Positions 32,711 through 44,589 of a stretch of DNA of 64,000 nucleotides are shown here, in pieces. The notes beneath the pieces are model-generated. The model was not told the origin of the DNA, did not search any database, and saw only the letters and a program-made list of their open reading frames with translations. Position 1 is the stretch's first letter; each line of letters starts with the position of its first letter. The position numbers and the translations under genes are program-made. Source of the DNA: Daedaleopsis sinensis (taxonomy: Eukaryota; Basidiomycota; Agaricomycetes; Polyporales; Polyporaceae); the NCBI GenBank assembly GCA_033807695.1, contig CM066303.1, positions 744,001 through 808,000 on the forward strand, read 5' to 3'.

Positions 32711-33423
32711 CAGCTTCGTCCCGACTACCACAACGGCAAAGCCGGACTTTCACGCCATATCTGCATACGCGCGCCTTGGTCATAAGTACCAGATCGACCA
32801 CCTCCTAATCCAAGCACTCGACTATCTCAAAGACATCTACACCGACGACTTTGAAAAATGGATCAATAGACCCAAGGAGGTGTATGACCGTCGTTCGCCA
32901 AAGGACTCGGCAACGGCCGTTAGCGTCGTCAACATAGCCCGTCTCACGGGCTGTCTGTCGATCCTGCCCACCGCGCTTGCGGTTTGCTTTCCTGGAAGAG
33001 AGACTGTTGGATGGGTTCACCCGCGAGGACGGCACCTGCGACTTGCTCGATGTCGCCGATGTTCGCCGCTGCATCAAGGGAATGAGGGAGCTCAGATTCG
33101 CAACGTGCTCTGCACATCTCCGGTCCTTCGTTCCCTATCCGAAGCCGGGACCCGAATGCGCAGATGCTGACGACTGTTCAGAGATCCTTTCTTCAACGGT
33201 GGACAGGCTTCATCGGAACATCTCTGTGTTCGTCTCTGTTTTCCCGTTCCACAATACTGTACTCGCGAAGTCCTCTGGAGCAGGCTCTCTTTGTGCGGCA
33301 TGCGTGGAAGCTGTGGAGAAGAAGATCATGGAGGAGAGGCGAGATTTATGGAAACGCCTACCAGAGCTGTTGGACATTGAAGTTCAGGGATGGGGGAGGT
33401 GGAACTTGAAGGCGCGTAACTAA
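32711..33423 (+). pseudogene. BTB-family protein 4, C-terminal fragment
   Basis: The plus-strand sequence encodes DFHAISAYARLGHKYQIDHL, YLKDIYTDDFEKWIN, AVSVVNIARLTG, then (after a one- or two-base frameshift near 32985) FLEERLLDGFTREDGTCDLL and KKIMEERRDLWKRLPELLDI. It ends LKARN at 33423. These match the post-BTB region of the three minus-strand paralogues in order. The N-terminal BTB domain is missing and the frame is broken, so it is a relic. Its orientation is opposite to that of the other paralogues. Confidence 0.72.
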
Positions 33424-33429
33424 TTGTTT

Positions 33430-34286
33430 CTCGTTCGCCCGTAGGCTGACCATAGTTTTACTCTAGATTCGTACGATTTTATGCGATACCCGAAACCTGC
33501 TGTCGTGGTCGTCTGTTGATCCGTAGTCGTTTGAAGGGGTGCGTGCAGGCTTCATAACCTTGCGATTTAGCTGAATCTCCTTCCGTTAGTTGTTATGTAA
33601 GATAGGTTTTGTCGTGGAATGGCATCGACGCCAATAGCATTTGTTGACACAGACCGCAGCGTCGGAGTCCCCTATTCTTAGAGACCCTGTGCCAAAGAAC
33701 GGCAAGGTGTCCGTATGTTTAAGAGGATCCAAGTGATGACTTGGAGGGAAACTAATGGTCGTTCTCGGACTCTGAGTAGCAGCAACACCACATGTATTGG
33801 GAGAAGCGACCAGAGTACAAGAGGGAGGTAGGCATATCAGAACATCAAGACAAGTATTGACTACTGTACGACCACAGGAGAATCAGCGCGTCCTACTCGA
33901 TGCACGGATGATGAATAAGGAAGTGTGGCAATCTGCGGTCGGAGGCGTGCCCCGATATCAAGCGCAATCGGGATACTTGCCCTGCATGGAGTTCTGCGGC
34001 TTGTGCATGTCCGTCACCACCTACGCCAGCGTCAGGAACAACACCGGACACCCAAGGACCCGCGGCAGGCACTCACTGCCGATATGTACGATCTGCACAG
34101 CACCGAGGACAGTTGCCCTGAAAGTAGTTCTGCGCCTTGCACATGTCCGTCACGATCTACACACCGACGTCAGGAACATCGGAAACCCAAGGATCCGCGG
34201 CGGACACTCACCGCCTTACAGCTACACGCATCGTTCGGCCCATGCGCGTGCGCCGCACTGGTCTTGCACCAGGGCTTTCCGCAGTC
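33430..34286. repeat. Spacer containing a direct duplication
   Basis: No gene is supported. A segment starting near 33991 (CTTGTGCATGTCCGTCACCA...) is repeated with divergence near 34130 (CTTGCACATGTCCGTCACGA...), period about 139 bp, over roughly 90 bp each. The second unit may be followed by a partial third. Confidence 0.5.
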
Positions 34287-34626
34287 CATCAGTACTTCGG
34301 GAAATGTCATAAGAACTTAACAGACTTAATCAACTTATGCGGTTTTGGCTGGGAGCGAAAAGTCGACAAGCACTCACCCACCACTGAGTTGATTAGACTC
34401 ATTTTTAGCATGCCTGTTCTTTCGGTCCTCGAGGTGCGTTCTGCAAAGTTTCGCGAAATTCCGAGGTATTGTTGAGGTGCTATAGCCCATGCGCGAGTGA
34501 GCATCGAGCAGGCTCATATCTGCCACTGTGGCTGTGCGGAAGCGCCTGCACCCTTACGGTCATATGTCATCTTACTCAACTTAGCACCTCGTTAAGTTGA
34601 GTTATGACATTTCCCGAAGTACTGAT
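34287..34626. mobile_element. 340 bp MITE-like inverted-repeat element
   Basis: CATCAGTACTTCGGGAAATG is followed by TCATAA at the left end, and the exact reverse complement (TTATGACATTTCCCGAAGTA followed by CTGATG) closes the right end. This is a 26 bp perfect terminal inverted repeat. The interior is AT-rich and non-coding. If the outer six bases are host sequence, TA dinucleotides bracket a CTTCGGGAAATG terminus as in Tc1/mariner elements. The boundary is ambiguous because the flanks are themselves complementary. Confidence 0.6.
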
Positions 34627-34982
34627 GTCGACCGGTTTGCCGGTGTAGTACTTCTGGTCATGATGCTTTTGCAAATCGGAGAGCGTCAGTAAGTCCCTCT
34701 ACGCTGCACACTGCTACCTAGTTCGAGCCGCGCTCACCCGACAACCGCGGTAGAAGTCGGTGACACTACACACATCACATCGACACAACGAAAAGTCAGC
34801 TCGGTGTGAGGCTCGCAGCACCAGGTGAGCATCAGACACTCACAGGTCGTGTTCGCACATGCTGAAGACACGGATACGGACTTGGATGTACGTGCGCAGG
34901 ATGAGGACGAGGAGCGTGTGGCGCAATGGCAAGACAGGACCGAGTAGGGGAGAGGTAAAGTGACAGTCCCCTCGACGCAGCG

Positions 34983-34990
34983 CATATATA
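34983..34990 (+). promoter_or_regulatory. TATA-like element
   Basis: CATATATA about 70 bp before an ATG at 35061 in a GC-rich stretch. It is a good candidate TATA box, but the downstream gene is itself uncertain. Confidence 0.35.
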
Positions 34991-35060
34991 GGGCCGCGCG
35001 CACCTCCCCGGGGCCCGGGTTTTCCGCGTTCGACGCACAAAGAACGTCGCGACTCACACA

Positions 35061-35519
35061 ATGGCAGGCCACACGACAGGCCCGCACGCCGCAAACTACT
35101 GGCAGATGCAGCAACATAGGCTACTCGGGTGGCGTCCAGCACGACTTCTAGCCGATCCGCGTCGACCGCTAACCACCCAGCGCGCAGCGCAGGGCCAGCG
35201 GCCGCTGTCACGTCTCCGAAGGCGGACGCGTTGGCTGCGCGTCCGCTCAGACGTTCCAGTGCCACTCGGTTCGTCGCTTCTAGCCCGCATACCGGCGTAT
35301 TGCTGTGCTGACCGAGCACGCCTAGCCATAGCGATCGTGCTCGGCCACTGTTCCGCTCGCACACCCGCACACCAGAAAGTAGAGGCCAGAAGAGGAAGAT
35401 GCCTTCTGTGGGATGCGTGCATGCACTACCACGCCGCACATGCGCTGCACGCTCAGGCCTCAGGGTGGACTGTGCCACCCGGCACACGAACCGTCGTCCT
35501 GGCGGTGTTTGAGATCTGA
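35061..35519 (+). CDS. Possible hypothetical protein
   Basis: A 152-codon frame starting MAGHTTGPHAANYWQMQQHR downstream of a TATA-like motif. The region is GC-rich, so all frames are open for long distances (a 236-codon frame exists on the opposite strand at 34840-35550). Neither product has a recognisable domain. At most one of them is real, and the downstream part may be a shadow. Confidence 0.2.
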   Translation: MAGHTTGPHAANYWQMQQHRLLGWRPARLLADPRRPLTTQRAAQGQRPLSRLRRRTRWLRVRSDVPVPLGSSLLARIPAYCCADRARLAIAIVLGHCSARTPAHQKVEARRGRCLLWDACMHYHAAHALHAQASGWTVPPGTRTVVLAVFEI

Positions 35520-35705
35520 GCAGTGGGAGCTGGAGGAGAAACGTGTACATGCGTGCTACGCGTCGCCGGCAGGAAGCCTCCAGCGGAACGCGATGTTGAT
35601 GTTTACGTATGGAAGCCCGGTGCGCGTCCGAGTCCTCTCCCCCGTCCCGATTTGTGACGCTCAGTCAGCACCACCGACGCCACGAACTAGCCTAATGAGT
35701 TGTAG

Positions 35706-36350
35706 CACCGGGGGCATTGATAGATGGGACAACCTGTTACATTGTGGTTAAATAGTTTTATTTGGCAAAATTGGATAATCATTTATCGGGGTGTTATCTC
35801 CTTGTCCAATTGCTGTTCTATTTTACATGGAGAAAGGCAAGGAAATCCTGTGGAACAGTACTGTTCCATCCTTGTTCTATACATCCTTTGACTACTTTGG
35901 AACGGTCTGTCCCATGTCTGTCCCATGCAGAATGAGCCACTGATGGCTTCAAAATGGGACGGGCTGTTCCATTGATGAGCCACTTCTGGTAAATCAGACA
36001 ATAGTATGACAAAGGGACCCTTATAGACCGGTCTGTTCCATTCTAGTTCTATGGGTGGTTTATGTAATTAGTGCGGCAAATAGAACAAGAAGACAATAAT
36101 AAATGTATTTGAATGGGACAGGGTGTTACATGGAAGTTTAACTGATAATAGGCAAAACATAATATCCTGATGGAACAAGATGTTCCATCCATTGAGCATT
36201 GTAGATGAATATGACCAAATAGCAGAGAGCCTCAGGTCACAGTATGAGATGTGACATAATGTCCATAGCAAAACCATGCAAGACTACTTCTCTGCTATTT
36301 TGTGCTTTGAAGAAACTTGTAAGAAACTTGTAAGTGAACATCAGCACTGA
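35706..36350. repeat. Subterminal region with TGTTCCAT-type motifs
   Basis: An AT-rich stretch with repeated short motifs in both orientations: TGTTACAT (35732), TGTTCTAT, TGTTCCAT (several), TGTCCCAT (two in tandem near 35910-35930) and GGGTGTTACATGG (36120). Arrays of short motifs behind the terminus are typical of transposase-binding subterminal repeats in CACTA elements. No gene is seen. Confidence 0.5.
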
Positions 36351-36399
36351 TCGTGCTATTCCTGTCCTATCATGATAACAATGTCTGTCTGCTGGCCAC

Positions 36400-37985
36400 T
36401 ATCGCTACTAATCATGTTTTGCTGCTAACAATGCTATGTGCTATCAATATTATGCTGCTACCGCTGCTAACAATGTTGCGCCTGCTAACCGTCCTACATG
36501 CTAACAATGTTTCGCTGCTACTGCTGCTATCAATATCCCGCCTGCTAACGGCCCTACGTGCTAACGATGCTTCGCTGCTACTACTGATAACAATGTTTCG
36601 CTGCTAACGATGTTGCGCCTGCTAACAGTCCTATGTGCTAACGATGCTTCGCTGCTACTACTGCTAACAATATCCCGCCTGCTAACAGTCCTACGTGCTA
36701 ACAATGCTTCACTGCTACTACTGATAACAATGTTTCGCTGCTACTGCTGCTAACAATATCCCGCCTGCTAACGGCCCTACGTGCTAACGATGCTTCGCTG
36801 CTACTACTGATAACAATGTTTCGCTGCTAACGATGTTGCGCCTGCTAACAGTCCTGTGTGCTAACGATGCTTCGCTGCTACTACTGCTAACAATATCCCG
36901 CCTGCTAACAGTCCTACGTGCTAACAATGCTTCACTGCTACTACTGATAACAATGTTTCGCTGCTACCGCTGCTAACGATGTTGCGCCTGCTAACAGTCC
37001 TACATGCTAACAATGCTTCACTGCTACTACTGATAACAATGTTTCACCCGCTAACAGTCCTACGTGCTAACGATGCTTCGCTGCTACCGCTGCTAACAAT
37101 GTTGCGCCTGCTAACCGTCCTACATGCTAACAATGCTTCGCTGCTACTGCTGCTAACGATGTTTCACCCGCTAACAGTCCTACGTGCTAACGATGTTCTG
37201 CCTGCTAACCGTCCTACATGCTAACAATGTTTCGCTGTGCTAACGATGCTTCGCTGCTACTACTGATAACAATGTTTCGCTGCTACTGCTGCTAACAATG
37301 TTCCGCCTGCTAATGGTCCTACGTGCTAACAATGCTTCACTGCTACTACTGATAACAATGTTTCGCTGCTAACGATGTTGCGCCTGCTAACCGTCCTACA
37401 TGCTAACAATGTTTCGCTGTGCTAACGATGCTTCGCTGCTACTACTGATAACAATGTTTCGCTGCTACTACTGCTAACAATATCCCGCCTGCTAACAGTC
37501 CTACGTGCTAACAATGCTTCACTGCTACTACTGATAACAATGTTTCGCTGCTACCGCTGCTAACGATGTTGCGCCTGCTAACTGTCCTACATGCTAACAA
37601 TGCTTCGCTGCTACTGCTGCTAACAGTATCCCGCCTGCTAACGGCCCTACGTGCTAACGATGCTTCGCTGCTACTACTGATAACAATGTTTCGCTGCTAC
37701 TGCTGCTAACAATGTTCCGCCTGCTAATGGTCCTACGTGCTAACAATGCTTCACTGCTACTACTGATAACAATGTTTCGCTGCTAACGATGTTGCGCCTG
37801 CTAACAGTCCTATGTGCTAACGATGCTTCGCTGCTACTACTGTTTCGCTGCTAACAATGTTGCGCCTGCTAACAGTCCTATGTGCTAACGATGCTTCGCT
37901 GCTACTACTGCTAACAAACGTGCTAAAGATGCTTCACTGCTACTACTGATAACAATGTTTCGCGCTACTGCTGCTAATGATGTTT
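36400..37985. repeat. Minisatellite array, left block
   Basis: Tandem, imperfect arrangement of 11-16 bp sub-units such as TGCTAACAATGTTTCGC, TGCTAACAGTCCTACG and TGCTACTACTGATAACAATG. They are combined into higher-order units of roughly 75-80 bp or larger, repeated many times. The long frames crossing it are repeat artefacts. Confidence 0.9.
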
Positions 37986-38735
37986 CACCCGCTGATGGGG
38001 TAACTCTGGGTCGCTGGGCGAAACACACACCCAAACGAGCACGAGATCAGCTACCTAGTAGGGTGCGAGGTGGAGGACAGGTTCCCGGTGTAGTCGCTCT
38101 TCTTCACGTAGCCCGTCGACGATAGACAAGGAAGTTAAGCAACTTCAGATGGAAGTCAAGCAACTTCCGAGGGTGAGGCTAGTCTGCTAGAGGAGATTGA
38201 AGACGAGCGGTCTTCAATTGAGTGTCGCCTGGATGATTCTTGGACTCGGACTCGATCTCTGGAGCTACTGCGCTGCTTTGCTGGGCTGCAATCCCGCCGT
38301 CTTATATACTGTACAAACTGTCGTCAAATAAACTACAACTATCATACCAATCGTCCAATCATAGGAAACCCTGCTCCTCCCACGCTCACGTCGCGATCCT
38401 CCTCTTCTGAACCCCTACGCTCCCTTGCCTTCCGTGCCTCTTCCGACAACCTTCGTACCAATTGCTGGGCTCCGTGGCGGTCGCCTAGATCAGACCCTCG
38501 ATCGATCGCCTCCTCTGTCCTGGCTGGAGCTCTGGCGACCTCGGTCAACCGCCAGCAGCTCGGCATCGACTCCTTCGACCCTTGGAATGGCATGTCCCCG
38601 TGCTCGCTCCTTCGGTAGTCGCTCGCCTTCCTTGTGAAGCCGCTCGTCTTCATACTGCGTGAATTGACTGAAGGGCACGAATAGTGATGGGCTGCGCGGT
38701 GTTTCCGGGGCCTAGCTGGTCCTGAGGCTCATCAC
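37986..38735. other. Unique segment embedded in the minisatellite
   Basis: About 750 bp unlike the repeat on either side. It contains a TATATA-like TTATATACTGTACA at about 38300, AATAAA at 38328, and a downstream stretch (38342-38680) open on both strands. The arrangement recalls an LTR followed by leader and partial gag of a decayed retroelement, but I found no target duplication or second LTR. A gene is not supported. Confidence 0.4.
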
Positions 38736-39850
38736 CGCTAACGGTCCTACGTGCTAACAATGCTTCGCTGCTACTACTGATAACAATGTTTCGCGCTACT
38801 GCTGCTAACGATGTTTCATCCGCTAACAGTCCTACGTGCTAACGATGTTCCGCCTGCTAACTGTCCTACATGCTAACAATGCTTTGCTGCTACCGCTGCT
38901 AACAATATCCCGCCTGCTAACAGTCCTACGTGCTAACGATGCTTCACTGCTACTACTGATAACAATGTTTCGCTGCTACCGCTGCTAACGATGTTGCGCC
39001 TGCTAACCGTCCTACATGCTAACAATGCTTCGCTGCTACTGCTGCTAACGATGTTTCACCCGCTAACAGTCCTACGTGCTAACGATGCTTCGCTGCTACT
39101 GCTGCTAATGATATTCTGCCTGCTAACAGCCCTACGTGCTAATGATGCTTCACTGCTACTACTGATGACCATGTACATTTGAGAAGATCTTCCAAGTAAA
39201 GCAATATCTCCGGTTCCATACAGATCCTTTTGAGAGTGTCTTGTTTCTCGTCCGCGTTCTCGCACCGCGGCACACAGCAGTGTGTTCGCTGCTACTACTG
39301 CTAATGATGTTTCGCCCGCCAACAGTCCTACGTGCTAATGATGCTTCGCTGCTACTATTGATAACAATGTTTTACTGCTACTACTGCTAACGATGTTCCG
39401 CTGCTACTACTGCTACTACTGCTAACAATGTTCCGCTGCTATTGCTGCTTACAATGATTCACCCACTAACAGTCCTACACACTAATGATGCTTCCCTGCT
39501 ACTACTGATAACAATGTTCCGCTGCTAGTACCCCTGCTCTGCTAACGATGTTTCGCCTGCTAACAGTCCTACGTGCTAATAATGCTTCACTGCTACTACC
39601 GCTAATGATGTTACACCCATTAACACTTTGACGTGCTAACGATGCTCCGCTGTGCTCCGCTGCTACTACTGCTAACAATGTTTTGCCCATTAACAGTCCT
39701 ATGCGCTAACAATGTTCCGCTGCTAGCGCTGCTAACAATGATTCACCCAATGTTCCGCCTGCTAACAGTCCTACGTGCTAACAAGGTGTCACTGCTGCTA
39801 CTGCTGCTCACAATGTTTTACTGCCAACAATCCTATGTGCTCATGATGTC
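38736..39850. repeat. Minisatellite array, right block
   Basis: Continuation of the 36400-37985 array with the same sub-units. It becomes more diverged and interrupted toward 39850; a non-repeat patch lies at about 39175-39290. Confidence 0.88.
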
Positions 39851-40804
39851 AGAACATTCAGGTTGTAACTTGTTAGGACATAACAATGGTAGCATCAGTT
39901 CCACATAAGGATCACTATTACTGGCGGCAGTCAAATACCAACAGTATGAGTAGCACTCAGACACTGTTAGCATAGTTAGCAGCAAAACATTCAAGTCAGC
40001 ATCAGCAGCATGGAACATCAATTAAGCAGAGGTAGCCGCCCATCCGGCGCTATGGGCCTCAGTACTAGAGTCGCTGGGCGCGCGCCGCGCGGTGCAGCTA
40101 CTGAGTAACACAACGTCTTGCTGTGCCTTGCATACCCATCGCACACCTCGATACTTGGCTTGCAGAAGTGTAGTGATGCGGCCAAGACGCGGCTACAGTC
40201 TGCACACACAACATGATGACCTGCACGAGGCGCTTGTGCATAGTTCGAGTTCGGCGGCTGTCATAGTAGGCGCTTACATCCCGTTTCCTCCCTCGACCTT
40301 GACTGAACTTACATTCCTCCTCCTCAAGTACCCCCCGCTTCCGCTTCCGCTAACTCTAACAAGACCCTCTGTGGTATGGCTTAAATTAGTCTGCTCTCCG
40401 CGCTCCTACTACAGCTCACTCATCTCGAAGGTGTTCAATTCTCACTGGAGAATATTCACGATTGCGACCGGACTTCGAGAGGAAAGCCAAGCCCCTTCAT
40501 CCTCATCCACTCGTTCAGCAATAAATTTATGTCTCGCAAATTCTTGCCGGGCTACATGCGGATAATGTCATTTGGTGGACGAGCGAGGACGATACTCTGC
40601 CATATTATCGAAGGTTAGCGCTCTAAAGCTCGATCCTCCTACCTCGTGGCTGCCTCCTTGGGGCCACAAACTCCTTTGTCTATGCGCCCCTCCCCGCGTG
40701 TCTATCTCCCCGCCGACAATGAAGCTCTCCCGACTTAATCTTCCTCTACTCTACGTCTTCCTCTACTCCACGTCTTCCTCATACCGCGCGATCCGCATTG
40801 AAAA
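39851..40804. other. Spacer upstream of the first cargo gene
   Basis: It includes a TCGCTGGGCG motif at about 40070 that also occurs at about 38018, and C/T-rich stretches (about 40290-40370 and 40690-40790) of the kind found upstream of fungal start codons. No supported gene. Confidence 0.4.
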
Positions 40805-43572
40805 ATGGTGAGTGTGCACGTTTATGGGTATCTGTTGAGGTGCGATCCCGACTATGCAGAGCCCAAGCAATCTATCTGGTAGTATATGGTCTCAGGAAGA
40901 GTCAACTTCACGGGAACACGAAGGTATACGTCTCTATATACGTAATCGTCCACAAACCTCCTCCATAACACATATGACCCAGATCCGGAAGTTCCATGCA
41001 GCAAATGCGGCGTCGTACCTTTTGAGCTTGTCTCAGAAGGTCCGAGCTGGTGCATTTGCTCTTTGAAGACAATCCACCGGGAGATCGTAGAACTTCGACG
41101 TCAGCTCGATTCGACGGTGGAGCGACTCTCGGAGACGGAAACACAACTTGTCGAGCAAGTTGCGAAGTCGGAGGATCAGGACAAGTTCATACGTCGTTAT
41201 GAGGATACCAAGGTGAGCAGGTCATCTACGCAAAGGTCATGCTAGTGTGAACTCTCGGTTGCATAGATGAAACATCAGCAGCTCGTCGTCGAACTGGAGG
41301 AGAAGTTATCGAGGCAAATTCAGCTGAATGTCGATTCAACCCATGCGCACGCCGCCAAAGCTCGAGAGCTTCAAGCAACTTGCGTCGCCTTGCAGATTGA
41401 TGGCGTACGTATTCTTCACAAGTTCATACGAACTTTCCGGACTGACGTTCCCGTAGCAGGAGACTCGCGCTGCGCTGAAGGACGCTCAGGCCGATCGCGA
41501 TGAGTGGCAGAGTAGGTTGGAGTCTCAAGAGCAAGCAAATGCTGCCCTGAATCGTCAACTGGAGAGCCAAGTACGCTACCTAAATAGCGAGAACGTGAGT
41601 GGTTCCATGCCCGGCCTCCCGAACGTCTTTGTAATGACCGTTCTCTAGGATTCTCTTCAGTCCGAGGTCGACTTGTACCGCGAGCGCTGCGACGGGCTGA
41701 CGAAGCAGCTCGACGAGGTCATCGTCCACTTGGAGACATCGAAGTCACAATATAACAACCTCGAGTACGAAATGGGAGAAACCATCGCAGTCCTTGAAGC
41801 GCAGAAACGGGAACAGGAATGTACGCTGAGCCCTTCACCGGTGGTCATTTTCCAGCTGAAAAGTGCTTAATTTTCAGCCGATATCAAGGCCCTGCGGGCA
41901 GCGTTGAAGGATAAATGCGTCACAGACGCACATACATCGATTACGACTGCTTCCGTGCACGACATGCCACCTTCGCTTATGACGTATACGCGTTCGACCG
42001 CCCGTGTCGCCTCGAAAGCCACCGAAGTGTCTTGTCAAAATAGCAGCGGCGGGGTCATGTCGCTGGTGCCCCACAGTTCTGTCATTCCTGTGTCGAATGC
42101 TACCCTAACTTGTCTCCGCATCATCTGGTATACCCCCACCGTGATTGTCGTGAGTGTAGTATAACTCGCTATCGACCCACTTACTCATATTCTGTCCGCT
42201 GCATAGGTCCTCACCGTGCCGTGCTCGCGGAGGTCCATTCCGTGTTATTGCGGAGCTGCTGTTGCCGCCCTTCTGCCATGTCAGGATACCTTGGCCGTGG
42301 ATCACCCCGACAGAACCCCCGCCAAACCCGCTGAACAGATCCTCGTACCTGACCAAGAGCCGCGCGAGACTGTCGGTAGACCCGCTATGGACGACACTTT
42401 CATGTTCAAAAATGCAGTTGCTGCTGCTATTGAACGACAGGTGACGCAACGCTCAGGTTAGTGAGATTGTCAGCCGTGTATACAATGCTGAACGGTCCGT
42501 CACAGCTTCTCCCGACAATCTGCTTCCTCGTCTTGGTACAGGCCACGCAAACGATGGGACGTCCGTCGATCTCAGTCCCCCCTGCCGCGCAGTGAACCGT
42601 GCATGTGTGGCTGAAGAACAGCTCAGGTTGGGCCAGGAACATCCTTGCGGTGCCCTCGATTCAGACGTTCACCCTAGCTCCGGTGGTGAATCCTTCAATC
42701 AACCGCTGGACTCGGTCGGGTCAAATGGCGATAACGTCCCCACATATTCGCACACAGCTGATCACCTTTCTAAGGGGCAGGCCCGCGACATAGAGTATGA
42801 CATAGCTCCTCCCTCGCCGACCGTGACGGATACCACGACGTCGAACCGCGGTCTCTCACACTCTCTCAGTCCCGCGCGTTCTGCTGTCACGTCGCGCCGC
42901 GGTGTCGCACATCCTTCCATCACAGACGAAGAAGTCGTCGACACCCCTGGATATGCCCCGCTTCCCTCGAGTAACGTGGTTCAAGCTGCGTCCCCGCAAC
43001 CTCTCATCATCACGTCACGCGACAGTCTCGCGAGCTCTGCTGCCGCGTCGCGCGGCGGTGTGGCACATCCCCCCATCACGGGCGAAGTCGTCGATATCCC
43101 TGGATATGCACCACTTCCCTCCGGTAACGTGGTTCGCGCTATGTCCCCATCACCTCTAGCCACGGACCGCAGCAGTCTCACGAGCGCTCCTACCACGCAA
43201 TACGGCGATCTCGCACATCCTTCCATCACGCGCAAGGTCGTCGACATCCCTGGATACTCACCGACTCCTGAGGACAAGCCGCCCATCTCGCCGTTCCGTT
43301 CCAGGCAGTCAGCCTTCGTGGCGATTGGGGTCATCACTCTACTCTACGCTGCTCTCACCTCATTCCTACCACTCAAAATACAAGCTCAGGCAGGACCTTG
43401 CGTTTGCGACGCGCTTTCTCGGACCATAGTTGATCGGTGGATCCATCGCAGCCCGTGGCAGATGGTACGCTCGGAATTTGCGATGTGGTTGCTTAGGTGC
43501 TCCTCTTTGAGCGAACATGCGATCGAGTGGGGCAGCGTAGCAGAATGTCATGGACTGTCTTACTTCACGTAA
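40805..43572 (+). CDS. Coiled-coil protein with proline-rich repeats and a membrane segment
   Basis: Multi-exon gene. Exon 1 may be just the ATG (40805-40807), followed by 40860-40923 (SPSNLSGSIWSQ) and an exon from 40983 with CSKCG...WCIC, a possible zinc-binding pair. A heptad-rich coiled coil is spread over several exons to about 41930 (REIVELRRQLDSTVERL, LVVELEEKLSRQIQ, LQSEVDLYRERCDGL, DIKALRAALKDK). After less certain exons the last one (about 42535-43572) has three copies of a roughly 50-residue repeat containing VAHPSIT...VVD(T/I)PGYAPLP. A single hydrophobic helix, AFVAIGVITLLYAALTSFLP, follows, then a Cys/Trp-rich tail. Function unknown. First cargo gene of the putative giant element. 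Confidence 0.6.
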
Positions 43573-43639
43573 CTAATGTTAATAACGATCAGCGCGGTTA
43601 AATTTAAGGTTAAGCTTGTAGACGCTGAACTTGTGCAAC

Positions 43640-44589
43640 GGGCGTTAAGGGAGGAAGTGCATCCTCCCTTTGTATAACGACAATCTCCTTTGGATTTCAT
43701 CGGCTATGCCACTTGGACGGTCTGCGGCGTGCCCGCTTTCGCATACCCACCCTCTTCCTGCAAAACATTCACTCAGCTCACCATGAATCAAGGAGGCGAT
43801 CAGAGCAAGTTGAGTTCTCCGATATAGCTCACGCGCAAGTCCGGGATTCTGACATGCGCTCGCAGCGTCGAAGTTGTTCATTTCTCTGCGATACGTCAGG
43901 TCTGGTATGCGGAGACTACCCGTGAGGACGTTGAGCCACAGTACAATCCGTGCAGGGTTCTTCTTGTCGAGCCTCTACCTGATCGCTGTGAGTAATTCGG
44001 TCCTTCCTGCCAGAGTACTATGCTTGGTAGACTGACACTGTCGTATACTAGTCGTCCTTGTGATCAAGTGCGACAGCTTCCGTGACGCCACTCGTGTCCA
44101 AGCAGCGGTTGCGACTGACTGGGGCTTCCAGCACGCTCGAGTGAGGGGACTAGTTTCTTTGCCTTCCCATCGTACTCCGTGCTCACGTCTCGTCTTCAGA
44201 GCATGCGGGATCCATCGCAGCCCTACGAGATCTTCTGGACTCGGTCCAAGATGCTCGGTATACGAGACTCCATGGATACCAGTATGCACCTCCGCTTCTA
44301 CGAGGAAGCTGCTTACTTCGACTTCAACCGTCGCATCTACCACGCCCTCTTCCGCGCGATCAAGTCCGCTGAAGAGATGGTCGACCAAATCGATAGGATT
44401 GCCCGCCCGGAGAACTTTCTGCGTTACGTCCGGTTTTACTTGGGCGATGCGTACTACCAGCATCTTGACGTAGATGACGAGGAAGAGGAGAGCTCTGGCA
44501 GTGATTTGGAGGATGGTCCTGCTCATTCCTCTAATGACGAATCGTCGGGAACTGGCGAGGTCACTACGGTTGACGACGTTACTGTATAA
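43640..44589 (+). CDS. Hypothetical protein with acidic C-terminus
   Basis: Three exons can be joined: one ending ...REDVEPQYNPCRVLLVEP near 43980, one of about 44052-44142 (VLVIKCDSFRDATRVQAAVA), and the last, about 44200-44589 (RDPSQPYEIFWTRSKMLG, FDFNRRIYHALFRAIKSAEE, then an acidic DDEEEESSGSDLEDG tail). Stop at 44587-44589. The start is unresolved; it lies somewhere upstream of 43900. No known domain. Its position and orientation group it with the other cargo genes. Confidence 0.5.

Noticed and set aside
34840..35550. A 236-codon minus frame
   Set aside because: High-GC region with all frames open; no domain or intron support, and it opposes a TATA-like plus start.
38081..38093. CCCGGTG followed by TAG as the right end of an element starting at 35706
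   Set aside because: It shares only 7 bp with the left end, whereas the MITE ends share more than 25 bp. It would also exclude the transposase.
36979..39182. Open frames rich in LLLLTM/ANNAS repeats
   Set aside because: They are translations of the TGCTAACAATG minisatellite; the leucine-rich look is a repeat artefact.
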